Source: Elusimicrobiota bacterium
Lineage (GTDB): Bacteria > Elusimicrobiota > Elusimicrobia > UBA1565 > UBA9628
Direction: 5' to 3'
NCBI GenBank assembly: GCA_028717525.1
Contig: JAQUNT010000101.1
Coordinates: forward strand, 1 to 7,448
Length of the DNA stretch: 7,448 bases
This document shows positions 1-6,522 of the stretch, piece after piece (positions within the stretch are counted from its first letter, which is position 1; each line of letters starts with the position of its first letter). Position numbers and translations under genes: made by a program. The notes under the pieces are model-generated. The model saw only the letters and a list, made by a program, of their open reading frames with translations, did not search any database and was not told the DNA's origin.

Positions 1-1
1 G

Positions 2-988
2 GGGCCCATCGACAAGATGGCGCACAACCTCAGCGGCTCCAAGCTCAGCAGCGGCGTCAAGAGCCAAGCCGCGTCCTCCCCGGCTCTGGCCGGGGTCGGC
101 GTCGGCGGCTCCGACCTGCAGAAGTCCATGGCCGAGTCCGGACAGCTCGGCAAGTTCGGGCAGAACGCGGCCAAGGCCGGCAGCGGCGGGACCTTGGTGG
201 CCAAGAACATCCGTCTGGGCCAGGGCATGAAGCTCAGGCACCTGGCCAGCCGCAACAGCCGGTCCTTGGCCCTGCTGCGCGGCATGGCCTCCAAGTACAA
301 TCCCGCCATCCGCTCCGGCACCCGGGTGACCGAGGCCAACACCGAGGCGGCTACGGCCCAGTTCCAGGCCAACGAGCTCGTCGGCGGCACCCCGCCCACC
401 TCCCCGGCCGACACGAGCGGCGGCGGCAGCCCGGGGGTCGGCGTGGGCGGCGGGGGCGCCTCGCCGAGCAACGCCAACTACAGCCCCACCATCGACAACG
501 AGCGGAACTGCGACTACGAGGCGGGCGCCTATTGGAACGGGGTCGCCTGCGTCACCAAGAGCGCGCCGGGCCAGAACGCAACGCCCTGGCAGAAGCAGGT
601 GGACAAGGCTGAGAAGATGGTGTACGCGGCCGGCTCCTGCCTGGCCATGTCCGCCATCCTGTCCATGCTCGCCGAGATGATCCCGTACAACTACTACGTG
701 TACTGGACCCTCTGCTACATCGCGGACCTCCTCGGCGTGGCGGGCACCATCATGGGCTTGATGATCATCCAGCAGGGCGCGGAGATCAACAGCATGGGCG
801 GCTCTCCCCAGGGCTCCATGTTCATGATCGCCGGAGGCATAACCGTGCTCAACGGCATGCTCGCGACCTATTTCGCCTGGATGGGGGGCTCGCCCGAGAC
901 ACTCGTCGTGGTCCTGGCCATCGTCGCCGCGCTGGGAGGAATCAACGCCGGGATCTCCGCCAAGCTGGGCAAGGCCGCGGGCGGCTAG
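2..988 (+). CDS. C-terminal part of a Gly-rich membrane protein with four C-terminal helices (5'-partial)
   Basis: Function not recognised. The frame is open through the left window edge, with in-frame codons reading GPIDK before the first Met at 17. That Met has no Shine-Dalgarno sequence, so the true start probably lies upstream. Numbering from the Met at 17 (323 residues seen), residues 1-150 are Gly/Ser/Ala/Lys-rich and look flexible, with Pro/Gly linkers around 123-155. Residues 165-178 carry a C-x12-C motif containing GAYWNG, a pattern seen in short extracytoplasmic Cys motifs. Four hydrophobic segments follow at about 203-224, 227-252, 266-289 and 294-315, with GGSP loops between segments 2-3 and 3-4, and the protein ends in a Gly-rich tail. 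The position of the Cys pair suggests an oxidising compartment, so the helices may anchor an outer domain; this is inference. The gene converges on the SRPBCC gene with only 24 bp between the stops. Linker wording (Gly run followed by YSP and an Ile-Asp/Asn) resembles the large protein at 3958-6522. The reading frame is secure, the role is not. Confidence 0.85.
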   Translation, partial: GPIDKMAHNLSGSKLSSGVKSQAASSPALAGVGVGGSDLQKSMAESGQLGKFGQNAAKAGSGGTLVAKNIRLGQGMKLRHLASRNSRSLALLRGMASKYNPAIRSGTRVTEANTEAATAQFQANELVGGTPPTSPADTSGGGSPGVGVGGGGASPSNANYSPTIDNERNCDYEAGAYWNGVACVTKSAPGQNATPWQKQVDKAEKMVYAAGSCLAMSAILSMLAEMIPYNYYVYWTLCYIADLLGVAGTIMGLMIIQQGAEINSMGGSPQGSMFMIAGGITVLNGMLATYFAWMGGSPETLVVVLAIVAALGGINAGISAKLGKAAGG

Positions 989-1009
989 CCGCTGCGCGCG
1001 CCGAGCGGC
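988..1009. terminator. Possible hairpin between convergent genes
   Basis: GCCGCT (988-993) can pair with AGCGGC (1004-1009) around a GC-rich 10-base loop, in the 24-bp gap between two convergent stop codons. It could help end transcription from both sides, but neither strand has a following U-tract, so it is not a canonical intrinsic terminator. In DNA this GC-rich a 6-bp stem may be chance. Confidence 0.25.
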
Positions 1010-1012
1010 GGG

Positions 1013-1525
1013 TCAGGGGTTGAGCTCTTCCTTGAGGCGGGCCAGCACGGCCTTGGCCTGCTCCTCGGCCTTCTTCTGAAGACGCGACTGGGGGTAGAGC
1101 AGCTGCATCATCAGGCCCCCGGGACTGTCGAGGTCGCTGGCAAAGCCGACCCGGGTGGAGAGTTGTCCCAGGGGCTCCATGGTGAAGGCGATGGCGGCGG
1201 TGTACTTCGCGAACCAGCCCGCCCGCTCGGTGCCCAAGGCGATGGCGTTGAGAGGGGTCCACTCCAGGATGCGCCAAGCCAGGGGCTTCTCGCGGCTGCC
1301 ACGCCTCATGGTGCCGTAGGTGTCCGGGTCCTGGCTCATCACCACCCAGGCGTCGACGCCTGGGACCGAGCCCTCGGGCAGGCGGAAGGTGTAGTTCAGG
1401 TCCGGGTTGGCTGCCAGCGGGCTCTTGATCCCGAGCGGCTTGCCCCAATTGCCGAAATCAGAGATGAAGTCCCAGACCCGCTGGGGGTCGGCGTCGATGT
1501 CGAGGTAGTTCTCGCAGGCGGCCAT
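1013..1525 (-). CDS. SRPBCC (polyketide cyclase/START-like) family protein
   Basis: A 170-residue soluble protein of typical length for the SRPBCC helix-grip fold, which binds hydrophobic ligands in a deep cavity. The N-terminus shows the family pattern of a first strand leading into an acidic-proline turn and helix: residues 9-30 read DIDADPQRVWDFISDFGNWG and on to KPL. Alternating beta-type segments follow (about 44-48, 57-63, 82-89, 108-117 and 123-129). The protein ends with a long amphipathic helix (about 146-168, rich in Lys, Glu, Ala and Leu), as expected for the C-terminal helix that closes the cavity. There is no signal peptide, so it is probably cytoplasmic. The start at 1525 follows an AGGGG about 7 bases upstream and sits just below a good promoter, giving a very short leader. 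The gene lies 39 bp downstream of the membrane-protein gene on the same strand and could also be read by run-through. Ligand and catalytic role cannot be told; members include dehydratases/cyclases, lipid carriers and stress proteins. Confidence 0.9.
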   Translation of the reverse strand: MAACENYLDIDADPQRVWDFISDFGNWGKPLGIKSPLAANPDLNYTFRLPEGSVPGVDAWVVMSQDPDTYGTMRRGSREKPLAWRILEWTPLNAIALGTERAGWFAKYTAAIAFTMEPLGQLSTRVGFASDLDSPGGLMMQLLYPQSRLQKKAEEQAKAVLARLKEELNP

Positions 1526-1540
1526 GGCGTCCCCTAGGAA

Positions 1541-1568
1541 GTTATAACACAGGCCCCGGCGCTGTCAA
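1541..1568 (-). promoter_or_regulatory. Sigma70-type promoter of the SRPBCC gene, overlapping the upstream stop codon
   Basis: On the minus strand, a perfect TTGACA (-35, 1568-1563) is followed by a 16-bp spacer and TATAAC (-10, 1546-1541, five of six matches to consensus). The expected transcription start is near 1534, leaving about 9 bases of leader before the ATG at 1525. The TGA stop codon of the upstream membrane-protein gene (1567-1565) lies inside the -35 box. The SRPBCC gene can therefore be expressed independently of its neighbour despite the tight spacing. Confidence 0.75.
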
Positions 1569-2443
1569 GGGCTCCGGCGGGGGGCCAGGAGACGCCTGAA
1601 CGCCGGCGTGTCGAGCAAGCCGCTCGTCAGCCGGCTCTCCAGCGCGTGGAGCCGGGGCGCTGCCCAGGCCAGGGTGCGGGGCAGGAGGAAGACGGGCACG
1701 GCAAGGCCCGCGAGGGCCAGCGCCAGGAGCAGCCTGCCCCGCAAGGAAGGCGCGAACGGCGCGCGGCCGCGCAGGCGCCGCAGTTCGGCCAACAGAAGGG
1801 CCGCGCCGATGAAGGTCAGGGGCATGACCGCCAGCCTGGCCGTTCCCCTGCCCAAGGGGACCAGCGAGGTGGCCGCGGTCGGGGCGCAGAGCGCGCCCAG
1901 CCGCGCCGCCACGGCCCAGAACCGGCCTTTGACGTAGTGGCAGCTCTTGAGCAAAGCGGCGAAGCCGCCGACTCCCTCGCCGAGGTAGATGAGCGGGGCG
2001 AAAGCCAGGCAGACCGAAAGGACCAGCCCCGGGACGATGAGCAGGAAGAAGCCTCCGGTGCACGCGGCCGCGGCCAGGATGCAGACCCAGGCGAAGCCGG
2101 GGATCTTCGCCCAGGCCGCTTCGAAGCAGTCCTTGGCCCCGGGGCCGCGATCGGGGTCTATGAGGGAGAGCCCCAAGGCGGCCTGGGCCCAGACGAAGAC
2201 GGCGCTGGCCAGGAAGGCCGCGCAGACTCCGCAGAAGATGAAGGCGTCCCACGACTGGCCGGGCGCGTGCCGCAGCAGGAAGAACAGGAGGATGAGCGGG
2301 ACGAACACCGCGGCCGCCATGGTGGCTGCCGCGCCGACGACGATTATGGAGAAGATGGTCCGCCAGCGCTCGCGATAGATGAGCCCCGCTCTCTTGAAAA
2401 GGAATCCGAAGCCGGGCAGATCCGGCCGGGCCGCGCCTTCCAT
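1565..2443 (-). CDS. YciC/GDPD-membrane-domain-like multi-pass integral membrane protein
   Basis: A 292-residue protein made largely of hydrophobic segments: about 29-57, 66-94, 115-136, 138-156, 176-195, 204-220 and 235-254. The N-terminus has an amphipathic lead-in (FGFLFKRAGLIYRERW, 12-27) before the first helix. A central stretch at 136-176 contains IVPGLVLS, then FAPLIYLGEG, then a Ser-Cys-His and VKGRFW. The sequence IxPG, helix, FAPxxxxxEG, AL..S...KG.FW is the hallmark of the YciC/UPF0259 and glycerophosphoryl-diester-phosphodiesterase membrane-domain group. These are inner-membrane proteins of poorly defined role. No phosphodiesterase catalytic domain is fused here. The start at 2443 keeps the conserved amphipathic lead-in and is supported by a promoter only about 10 bases upstream; no Shine-Dalgarno sequence is possible in so short a leader. 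The gene is divergent from the 408-residue protein gene and directly upstream of the SRPBCC gene. Family placement is from motif pattern alone. Confidence 0.85.
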   Translation of the reverse strand: MEGAARPDLPGFGFLFKRAGLIYRERWRTIFSIIVVGAAATMAAAVFVPLILLFFLLRHAPGQSWDAFIFCGVCAAFLASAVFVWAQAALGLSLIDPDRGPGAKDCFEAAWAKIPGFAWVCILAAAACTGGFFLLIVPGLVLSVCLAFAPLIYLGEGVGGFAALLKSCHYVKGRFWAVAARLGALCAPTAATSLVPLGRGTARLAVMPLTFIGAALLLAELRRLRGRAPFAPSLRGRLLLALALAGLAVPVFLLPRTLAWAAPRLHALESRLTSGLLDTPAFRRLLAPRRSP

Positions 2444-2453
2444 AGTAAGAGCG

Positions 2454-2481
2454 ATTATATCAAGAAAAAGCGATGTTACAA
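2454..2481 (-). promoter_or_regulatory. Extended -10 promoter of the YciC-like gene
   Basis: On the minus strand, TATAAT (2459-2454, perfect consensus) is preceded by TGA (2462-2460), giving the extended -10 form TGnTATAAT. A weaker -35, TTGTAA (2481-2476), lies at 16-bp spacing. The expected start of transcription is around 2446-2448, only 3-5 bases before the ATG at 2443, so the transcript would be almost leaderless. Confidence 0.75.
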
Positions 2482-2497
2482 AAAATGCTTCTCGGTG

Positions 2498-2529
2498 TTG
2501 ACAATTTTAATGGGCCATACTACACTATC
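2498..2529 (+). promoter_or_regulatory. Sigma70-type promoter P1 with conserved spacer motif (twin of the one at 3839)
   Basis: A perfect TTGACA (2498-2503), a 17-bp spacer and TACACT (2521-2526, matching TATAAT at four positions). The spacer ends GGGCCATA-C and ATC follows the -10. An A6 tract at 2480-2485 sits where an UP-type element would help. The predicted start is near 2533, about 7 bases before the ATG at 2540. The 32 bases from TTGACA to ATC match the promoter of the next gene at 27 positions, including non-core spacer bases, so a shared regulator binding GGGCCATA is possible. Confidence 0.8.
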
Positions 2530-2539
2530 AGCGAAGAGC

Positions 2540-3766
2540 ATGTCCGATTTTTTTGAGCGCAACAGGAAGAAAGGAGCCCTGGGCAGCCTGCTCAGCGACC
2601 GCCGCCTGCTGGCCGTCCTGCTCTGCCTGGCCGCGTTCTCCCTGGCCCTCGTCTTCGCCTCCCGCTCGGGCCTGCTCTCCGGCCGGTCAGGAGCGGCCGG
2701 GTCCTGGTCTCGGCTGCTCGCCTCTTTCAGCGCGGTCAAGCGCGATCGGGGCCTGTCCTTGTCCGCCATCCTGGGCCGCGGGCCCGCCGCCGCCGCTCCG
2801 TCGTCGGTGGAATTCGTCCGGGGCGACCCCGCGGAGATGGGCCTCGTGGAATCCGCTGGCCGCGGCGTCAAGACCGTGCGCGGCATCCTGACCCCGGAGG
2901 ACGCGGCGCGCTCGGGCCGGAGCGTGGCCCTCAGCGAGGAGGACCTGGAAGGGGCGCGCGCGGCCAGCGCGGATCTGGTCCAGCCCTCGGCCTACGCGCG
3001 CCGGGGCTTCTTTGCGGGCAGCCAGGGGGCCGTGGGGACCGCCGGGGAGGAACTGCGCGGCGCACTCGACGGCTCGGACGTGCCCGGCGCGGGCGCGGGC
3101 CTGGTCCGGGGTGTGAGCCCCGGCCGGCTGCCCAAGGCCAAGGGCACGCAGCTCTCGGTCGAGGTCCGCGCCAGCATGGACCGCAACCTGCTCGCCAGCG
3201 GCGCAAAATCCGTCAAGGACCTGGTCCAGGCCCGCGACCGCGCCGCCATCGCCCGGGCTCCGGACTGCACCGCGGCCAACGGCTGCAGCACGGAGTTCGC
3301 GGCCTCCAGCCTGGGCGCGGTCTACGACGGCAGCCCGGTCCAGTCCGTCTCGCCGAAGGGGATGAGCACGCCCCGCGTGGACCGCACCTCCCAGCTCTCC
3401 TCCGCCGAGGCCCGGGGCGCGGACGCCGCCGAGGAGGCGGACCAGGTCCTGAGGGACCTGCAGACCTGCCGGAAGGTCGACGCCGGGTATTCCGAGCGGG
3501 AGCGCGAGCTCTCCTTGGCCCTGCAGGCGCGCCTCGACCAGTACCGCGCCTTGGGCTGCCCGGTGCGCTGGGGCTTCGCTAAGACCCGCCGCCGCTGCGA
3601 GGAGAAGGCCGCCGAGGTGGCGGCCGCCTGCCGCCTCTACAGCTCGGCGCAATGCGCGCATGTCGAGGCCTGTCCGCTGACCGCGGCGGAGGGCTGCGCC
3701 CATACGGACTGCGATTCGCTGCTGCCGGACGCCTCTTTGGGCGACCTCTTCAAGGGTCTGTTCTGA
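2540..3766 (+). CDS. Single-anchor envelope protein with Cys-rich C-terminus, unknown family
   Basis: Not recognised. It has 408 residues from the ATG at 2540, chosen because promoter P1 ends only about 13 bases upstream and the N-terminus makes sense there: a basic lead (FFERNRKKG), then one hydrophobic helix at about 22-41. In-frame open codons further upstream lie antisense to the YciC-like gene and before the predicted transcription start. After the anchor come a low-complexity Ala/Gly/Arg/Ser region (42-240), a CTAANGC pair (Cys243 and 249), another disordered stretch, and a helical C-terminal domain (about 300-408). That domain carries eight cysteines at 310, 340, 353, 364, 372, 378, 386 and 391, interleaved with charged helices. 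Ten even-numbered extracytoplasmic cysteines suggest disulfides and an N-in, C-out topology in the periplasm or outside; this is inference. A purine stretch GAAGAG just before the ATG is a weak ribosome site. It shares topology and promoter, but not clear sequence, with the next gene. A structural or assembly role is more likely than an enzyme, as no catalytic motif is visible. Confidence 0.82.
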   Translation: MSDFFERNRKKGALGSLLSDRRLLAVLLCLAAFSLALVFASRSGLLSGRSGAAGSWSRLLASFSAVKRDRGLSLSAILGRGPAAAAPSSVEFVRGDPAEMGLVESAGRGVKTVRGILTPEDAARSGRSVALSEEDLEGARAASADLVQPSAYARRGFFAGSQGAVGTAGEELRGALDGSDVPGAGAGLVRGVSPGRLPKAKGTQLSVEVRASMDRNLLASGAKSVKDLVQARDRAAIARAPDCTAANGCSTEFAASSLGAVYDGSPVQSVSPKGMSTPRVDRTSQLSSAEARGADAAEEADQVLRDLQTCRKVDAGYSERERELSLALQARLDQYRALGCPVRWGFAKTRRRCEEKAAEVAAACRLYSSAQCAHVEACPLTAAEGCAHTDCDSLLPDASLGDLFKGLF

Positions 3767-3838
3767 GACGCCGGTTTCAGCCTTATTCGCCGTTTCCGCC
3801 GGACTTGGTTTAAATTCGGTAAAAAGTCATTGGCACTA

Positions 3839-3870
3839 TTGACAATCTCTAGGGGCCATATTACACTATC
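3839..3870 (+). promoter_or_regulatory. Sigma70-type promoter P2, near-copy of the promoter at 2498
   Basis: TTGACA (3839-3844), a 17-bp spacer and TACACT (3862-3867), again with GGGCCATA before the last spacer base and ATC after the -10. An A5 tract lies about 13 bases upstream of the -35, as at P1. The predicted transcription start is near 3874, giving a leader of about 84 bases before the ATG at 3958, unlike the roughly 7-base leader at P1. The whole 191-bp gap (3767-3957) holds this promoter, the leader and no other gene. I see no convincing terminator for the upstream gene in it. Confidence 0.8.
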
Positions 3871-3945
3871 CTCGATTCCGCCAGAAGCGGTTTCCCACAG
3901 CGGGCGCTGAGCGCGGGCATCGTTTTTAAGGAGCATGGGCGTTCC

Positions 3946-3950
3946 AGGAG
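3946..3950 (+). promoter_or_regulatory. Strong Shine-Dalgarno site for the 854-residue protein
   Basis: AGGAG with a 7-base gap to the ATG at 3958 fixes the start of the large gene. A second purine box, AAGGAG (3928-3933), lies upstream but is only one base from an out-of-frame ATG (3935), too close to serve it. It may act as a standby ribosome site. Confidence 0.7.
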
Positions 3951-3957
3951 AGCCATT

Positions 3958-6522
3958 ATGGACCAGAAACCGAAGATCCCGACCCTCAAGGATTCTCAGA
4001 AACCCCAGGTCCGCATCAAGGGGCTCGCCGCGAGGCTTTCCCTCGTGGAACGCATCAAGCAGTTCAAGAAGAAGGACCTGGCCTTCATCCTGGCGGGTCT
4101 GGGCGTGCTGTTCATGGCGCCTCTGGCCGAGCATTTCATGATGAGCCCGGAGAACGCGGCGGACGGCACCTTCAAGCCGGGCTGGGACTTCATGAACAAG
4201 GGCGGCCGCTTCGGCGACGGCAGTTCTCCTTTCGAGCCCGGCGTCAACTGCATGGCTCCGGGCAGCTTCGCGGGCAGCGGCGGCGACGTGATCACCCCCC
4301 TCAATTTGTGCGACCCTTCCGCCTTGGTCATTGGCCCCGGTGCCACCCAGCAGCCTCCGGCGACCGCCGCGGCGGCGGCCGCACCGGCGAAGGAGAACAC
4401 GGATTGGAAGGACGCCATCGCCAACGCGGCGTCCAAGGGCGCCTCGGCCGCGACTAAGGCCGCCAGCCTGCCCGTGCCCAAGCCCGCTCTGACCAACGCC
4501 GGCCTGCGCGGACTGAGCGCCGGCTCGGGCGGAGGGGGCGGCGCCACCTATTCGCCGCCGCCCATCAACACGGGCAAGCCCACCGCGGCCCAGCAGAATT
4601 CCTTGGGCTACGTGAGCAAGATGCCGGGCTACGCGGGCGTGTCGCGCAGCCCCACCGGCGGCAGCAAGGCCTCTCTGGACGCGATGAAGAAGGCCGCTGA
4701 GAACGCGGGCAACGCGCTCAACCGGCAGGGCTCGGCCGTGAACGCGGCCGAGCAGGCCGCCGGGATGAACATGCCCAGCGGCTCCGGCGGGGGAATCGGC
4801 GAGGGCGGCATGGGCAAGGACGACAAGGGGCCCGGCGGAAACTCGGGCAAGGACTCCAAGTCTTTGGGCGAATCTTTGGCCTTCCTGGCCGCCAAGGAGA
4901 ACCAGCAGAAGGCCATCGACCTCTACTGGAAGCTCAGGGAGAAGGAGGCCATGCTCTGGCCGGACCTCAAGCAGAAGATGCTCGAGGAGGCGGTGATGAC
5001 CCCCTTCAAGGCCTTGACCGCCGGCATCGCGGACACCATCAAGAACTTCGGCGGCGACAAGAACAGCTACAGCTACAAGTGCGACAAGGGCACCTACTCG
5101 GCGGCGACCACTCCGGACTGCGGAGAGAAGGCCACCGGCGCCAACTGCTACGCCAAGGGCAAGATCTGGACCGGCCCTCCGGGCGGACAGCTGAACACGC
5201 TCGTAGACTCGGGCTGCACCAAGGTGGCGGGCAGCGAGGACTCTCCCGCGCCCAAGGCCGAGAACGTCCCGCAGAACCAGCAGGTCGACGGCACCGACCC
5301 CACCAAGCAGGGCGCGCGGGTCGAAGGCGGGATGACGGGCAACCTGGACAAGCTCTGCGAGGACATGGACAAGGCTCAGGACCCCGCCTACGTGGCTGTC
5401 ACCGGTCCTTTGGCGGAGGCGTACGTCGGCGTCATGTCCGCCAAGAACGCGATGAACGGCAACCTCAAGAGCGTGAAATGCGGGTCGAAGACCTCCGCTG
5501 ACCTCCTTAAGGGCAAGCCGAACCTCGAGACCCAGTTGACGAACATCGACACGAAATATCTGAAGCCCGGGTACGAGAAGCTAAACGAGGCCGAACAATT
5601 GCTCGATGAGAACCTCAAGGTGCTCGAGGCCGGAGATATCAACCAGGTCAAGGTGGACGTGACCGACCCGCTCGAAAGCACGAAGACACCCCTGGATACG
5701 GTCGCCAAGGCCAACGATGCCATCACCAACACCATCAAGCCTGCGGTCGCGGGCTGGGACGACACCATGGTGTGCAAAGGCTGCGCGGAGAAGGACGGGA
5801 AGGTCAACACCGCGGCGCAGGCCGCCAAGGACCTGTTCGGCAAGGGGGTCGCGGAGCTCGCCAAGACGCAGAAGAGCATCGACTTGGCCATCAAGACGCT
5901 GGCCGATGCCCAGCTGAAGGCCAACCAGGCCCTGGGCGCGGTGGGGGCGGTGCCGAGCGGCAAGGAGATCAAGGACTGCGGCGGGGACGCGCCGACCTGC
6001 CTCAAGAAATACGTCGCCACCGTCAACGCCGAGATCAGCCGGGCATCCGAGAAAGCCTGCGGCGGGCAGGGCTGCACCGCGGCCAACGCGACCGGAGGCT
6101 TGAAAAAGACGGCCAACCTGCAGATGCAGTATTTGAATAAGGGCAAGGAGGATACTAAGCCCGAAGGCGATATTAGGGCCTTGAGGCTCTCGCAGGGGAA
6201 CGTGAATATTGGCCGAGGCCTCCAGGCGGAGGGCAACCTGGGTCCCAACGGCCTGCCCAAGCTGAAGGTTGAAGTGAGAAACGCGCTGACGGCGATCCCC
6301 GAGACTCCCGAGCTGACCGCGGACCAAGTGAAGGTCAAGCTGGGGGAGATCGTCACCGCAGTCAACACCCAGCGCGACGTTTACGCCTCGGGACACGGCT
6401 ATACCGGCATGGCGGGCGATAATATCGCCGCAGACCTGCGGAAGTTCGCGACCGACATGGTCTGCGGCGGCAAAGGCAGCGATGCTTGCGTGCCTGGAGG
6501 GAGAACCCAGAAGTCCAATTGA
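3958..6522 (+). CDS. Large single-anchor Gly/Ala/Lys-rich Cys-paired envelope protein, unknown family
   Basis: Not recognised. It has 854 residues, with the start set by AGGAG 7 bases upstream. Residues 1-40 are basic and polar (cytoplasmic by the positive-inside rule), about 41-57 form the only membrane helix, and the rest is probably outside. Regions in order: 58-125 with Cys98 and Cys118; 126-300 a low-complexity Ala/Gly/Ser/Pro linker with an Ala run (136-142) and a Gly run (191-195); 302-361 strongly helical and charged; 370-421 a small Cys domain (375, 388, 397, 420); 422-460 a Pro/Gln linker; 462-854 long helices broken by Cys loops. Those cysteines are 467, 508, 606, 609, 674, 681, 701, 706, 836 and 844. 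The total is 16, an even number, and many fall as close pairs: CKGC, CGGDAPTC, CGGQGC and CGGKGSDAC. This suggests disulfide-stapled helical hairpins, perhaps a stalk or fibre; this is inference. CKGC is a CxxC but lacks a thioredoxin context. Parts of 522-760 use more AT-ending codons than the rest. It is followed 103 bp later by a signal-peptide protein. Confidence 0.88.
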   Translation: MDQKPKIPTLKDSQKPQVRIKGLAARLSLVERIKQFKKKDLAFILAGLGVLFMAPLAEHFMMSPENAADGTFKPGWDFMNKGGRFGDGSSPFEPGVNCMAPGSFAGSGGDVITPLNLCDPSALVIGPGATQQPPATAAAAAAPAKENTDWKDAIANAASKGASAATKAASLPVPKPALTNAGLRGLSAGSGGGGGATYSPPPINTGKPTAAQQNSLGYVSKMPGYAGVSRSPTGGSKASLDAMKKAAENAGNALNRQGSAVNAAEQAAGMNMPSGSGGGIGEGGMGKDDKGPGGNSGKDSKSLGESLAFLAAKENQQKAIDLYWKLREKEAMLWPDLKQKMLEEAVMTPFKALTAGIADTIKNFGGDKNSYSYKCDKGTYSAATTPDCGEKATGANCYAKGKIWTGPPGGQLNTLVDSGCTKVAGSEDSPAPKAENVPQNQQVDGTDPTKQGARVEGGMTGNLDKLCEDMDKAQDPAYVAVTGPLAEAYVGVMSAKNAMNGNLKSVKCGSKTSADLLKGKPNLETQLTNIDTKYLKPGYEKLNEAEQLLDENLKVLEAGDINQVKVDVTDPLESTKTPLDTVAKANDAITNTIKPAVAGWDDTMVCKGCAEKDGKVNTAAQAAKDLFGKGVAELAKTQKSIDLAIKTLADAQLKANQALGAVGAVPSGKEIKDCGGDAPTCLKKYVATVNAEISRASEKACGGQGCTAANATGGLKKTANLQMQYLNKGKEDTKPEGDIRALRLSQGNVNIGRGLQAEGNLGPNGLPKLKVEVRNALTAIPETPELTADQVKVKLGEIVTAVNTQRDVYASGHGYTGMAGDNIAADLRKFATDMVCGGKGSDACVPGGRTQKSN

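Noticed and set aside
1646..2539. Long open plus-strand frame running into the 408-residue protein, which would make a 706-residue product
   Set aside because: It lies antisense to the well-supported YciC-like gene, is a low-complexity Gln/Arg/Glu/Gly composition typical of GC-rich shadows, and precedes promoter P1. The real start is at 2540.
2687..3703. 338-codon minus-strand open frame opposite the 408-residue protein
   Set aside because: Arg/Ala/Gly-rich shadow with no promoter or ribosome site. The plus frame has a promoter, membrane anchor and structured cysteine pattern.
3831..3845. TGGCAC resembling the -24 element of a sigma54 promoter
   Set aside because: The -12 position reads ACAA instead of TTGC, and a good sigma70-type promoter overlaps it.
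2476..4134. Matching peptides on the minus strand (DSVVWPIKIVN and DSVIWPLEIVN) in two open frames
   Set aside because: They are just the reverse reading of the duplicated promoter sequence, not a shared protein motif.
3935..4141. 68-codon plus-strand frame starting just upstream of the large gene, with AAGGAG before it
   Set aside because: The ribosome site is one base from the ATG, and the product is an Arg/Ser/Trp-rich out-of-frame reading of the large gene.
6145..6151. Perfect Shine-Dalgarno-like AAGGAGG inside the large gene
   Set aside because: No ATG, GTG or TTG start follows at usable spacing. It simply encodes Lys-Glu-Asp in the gene.
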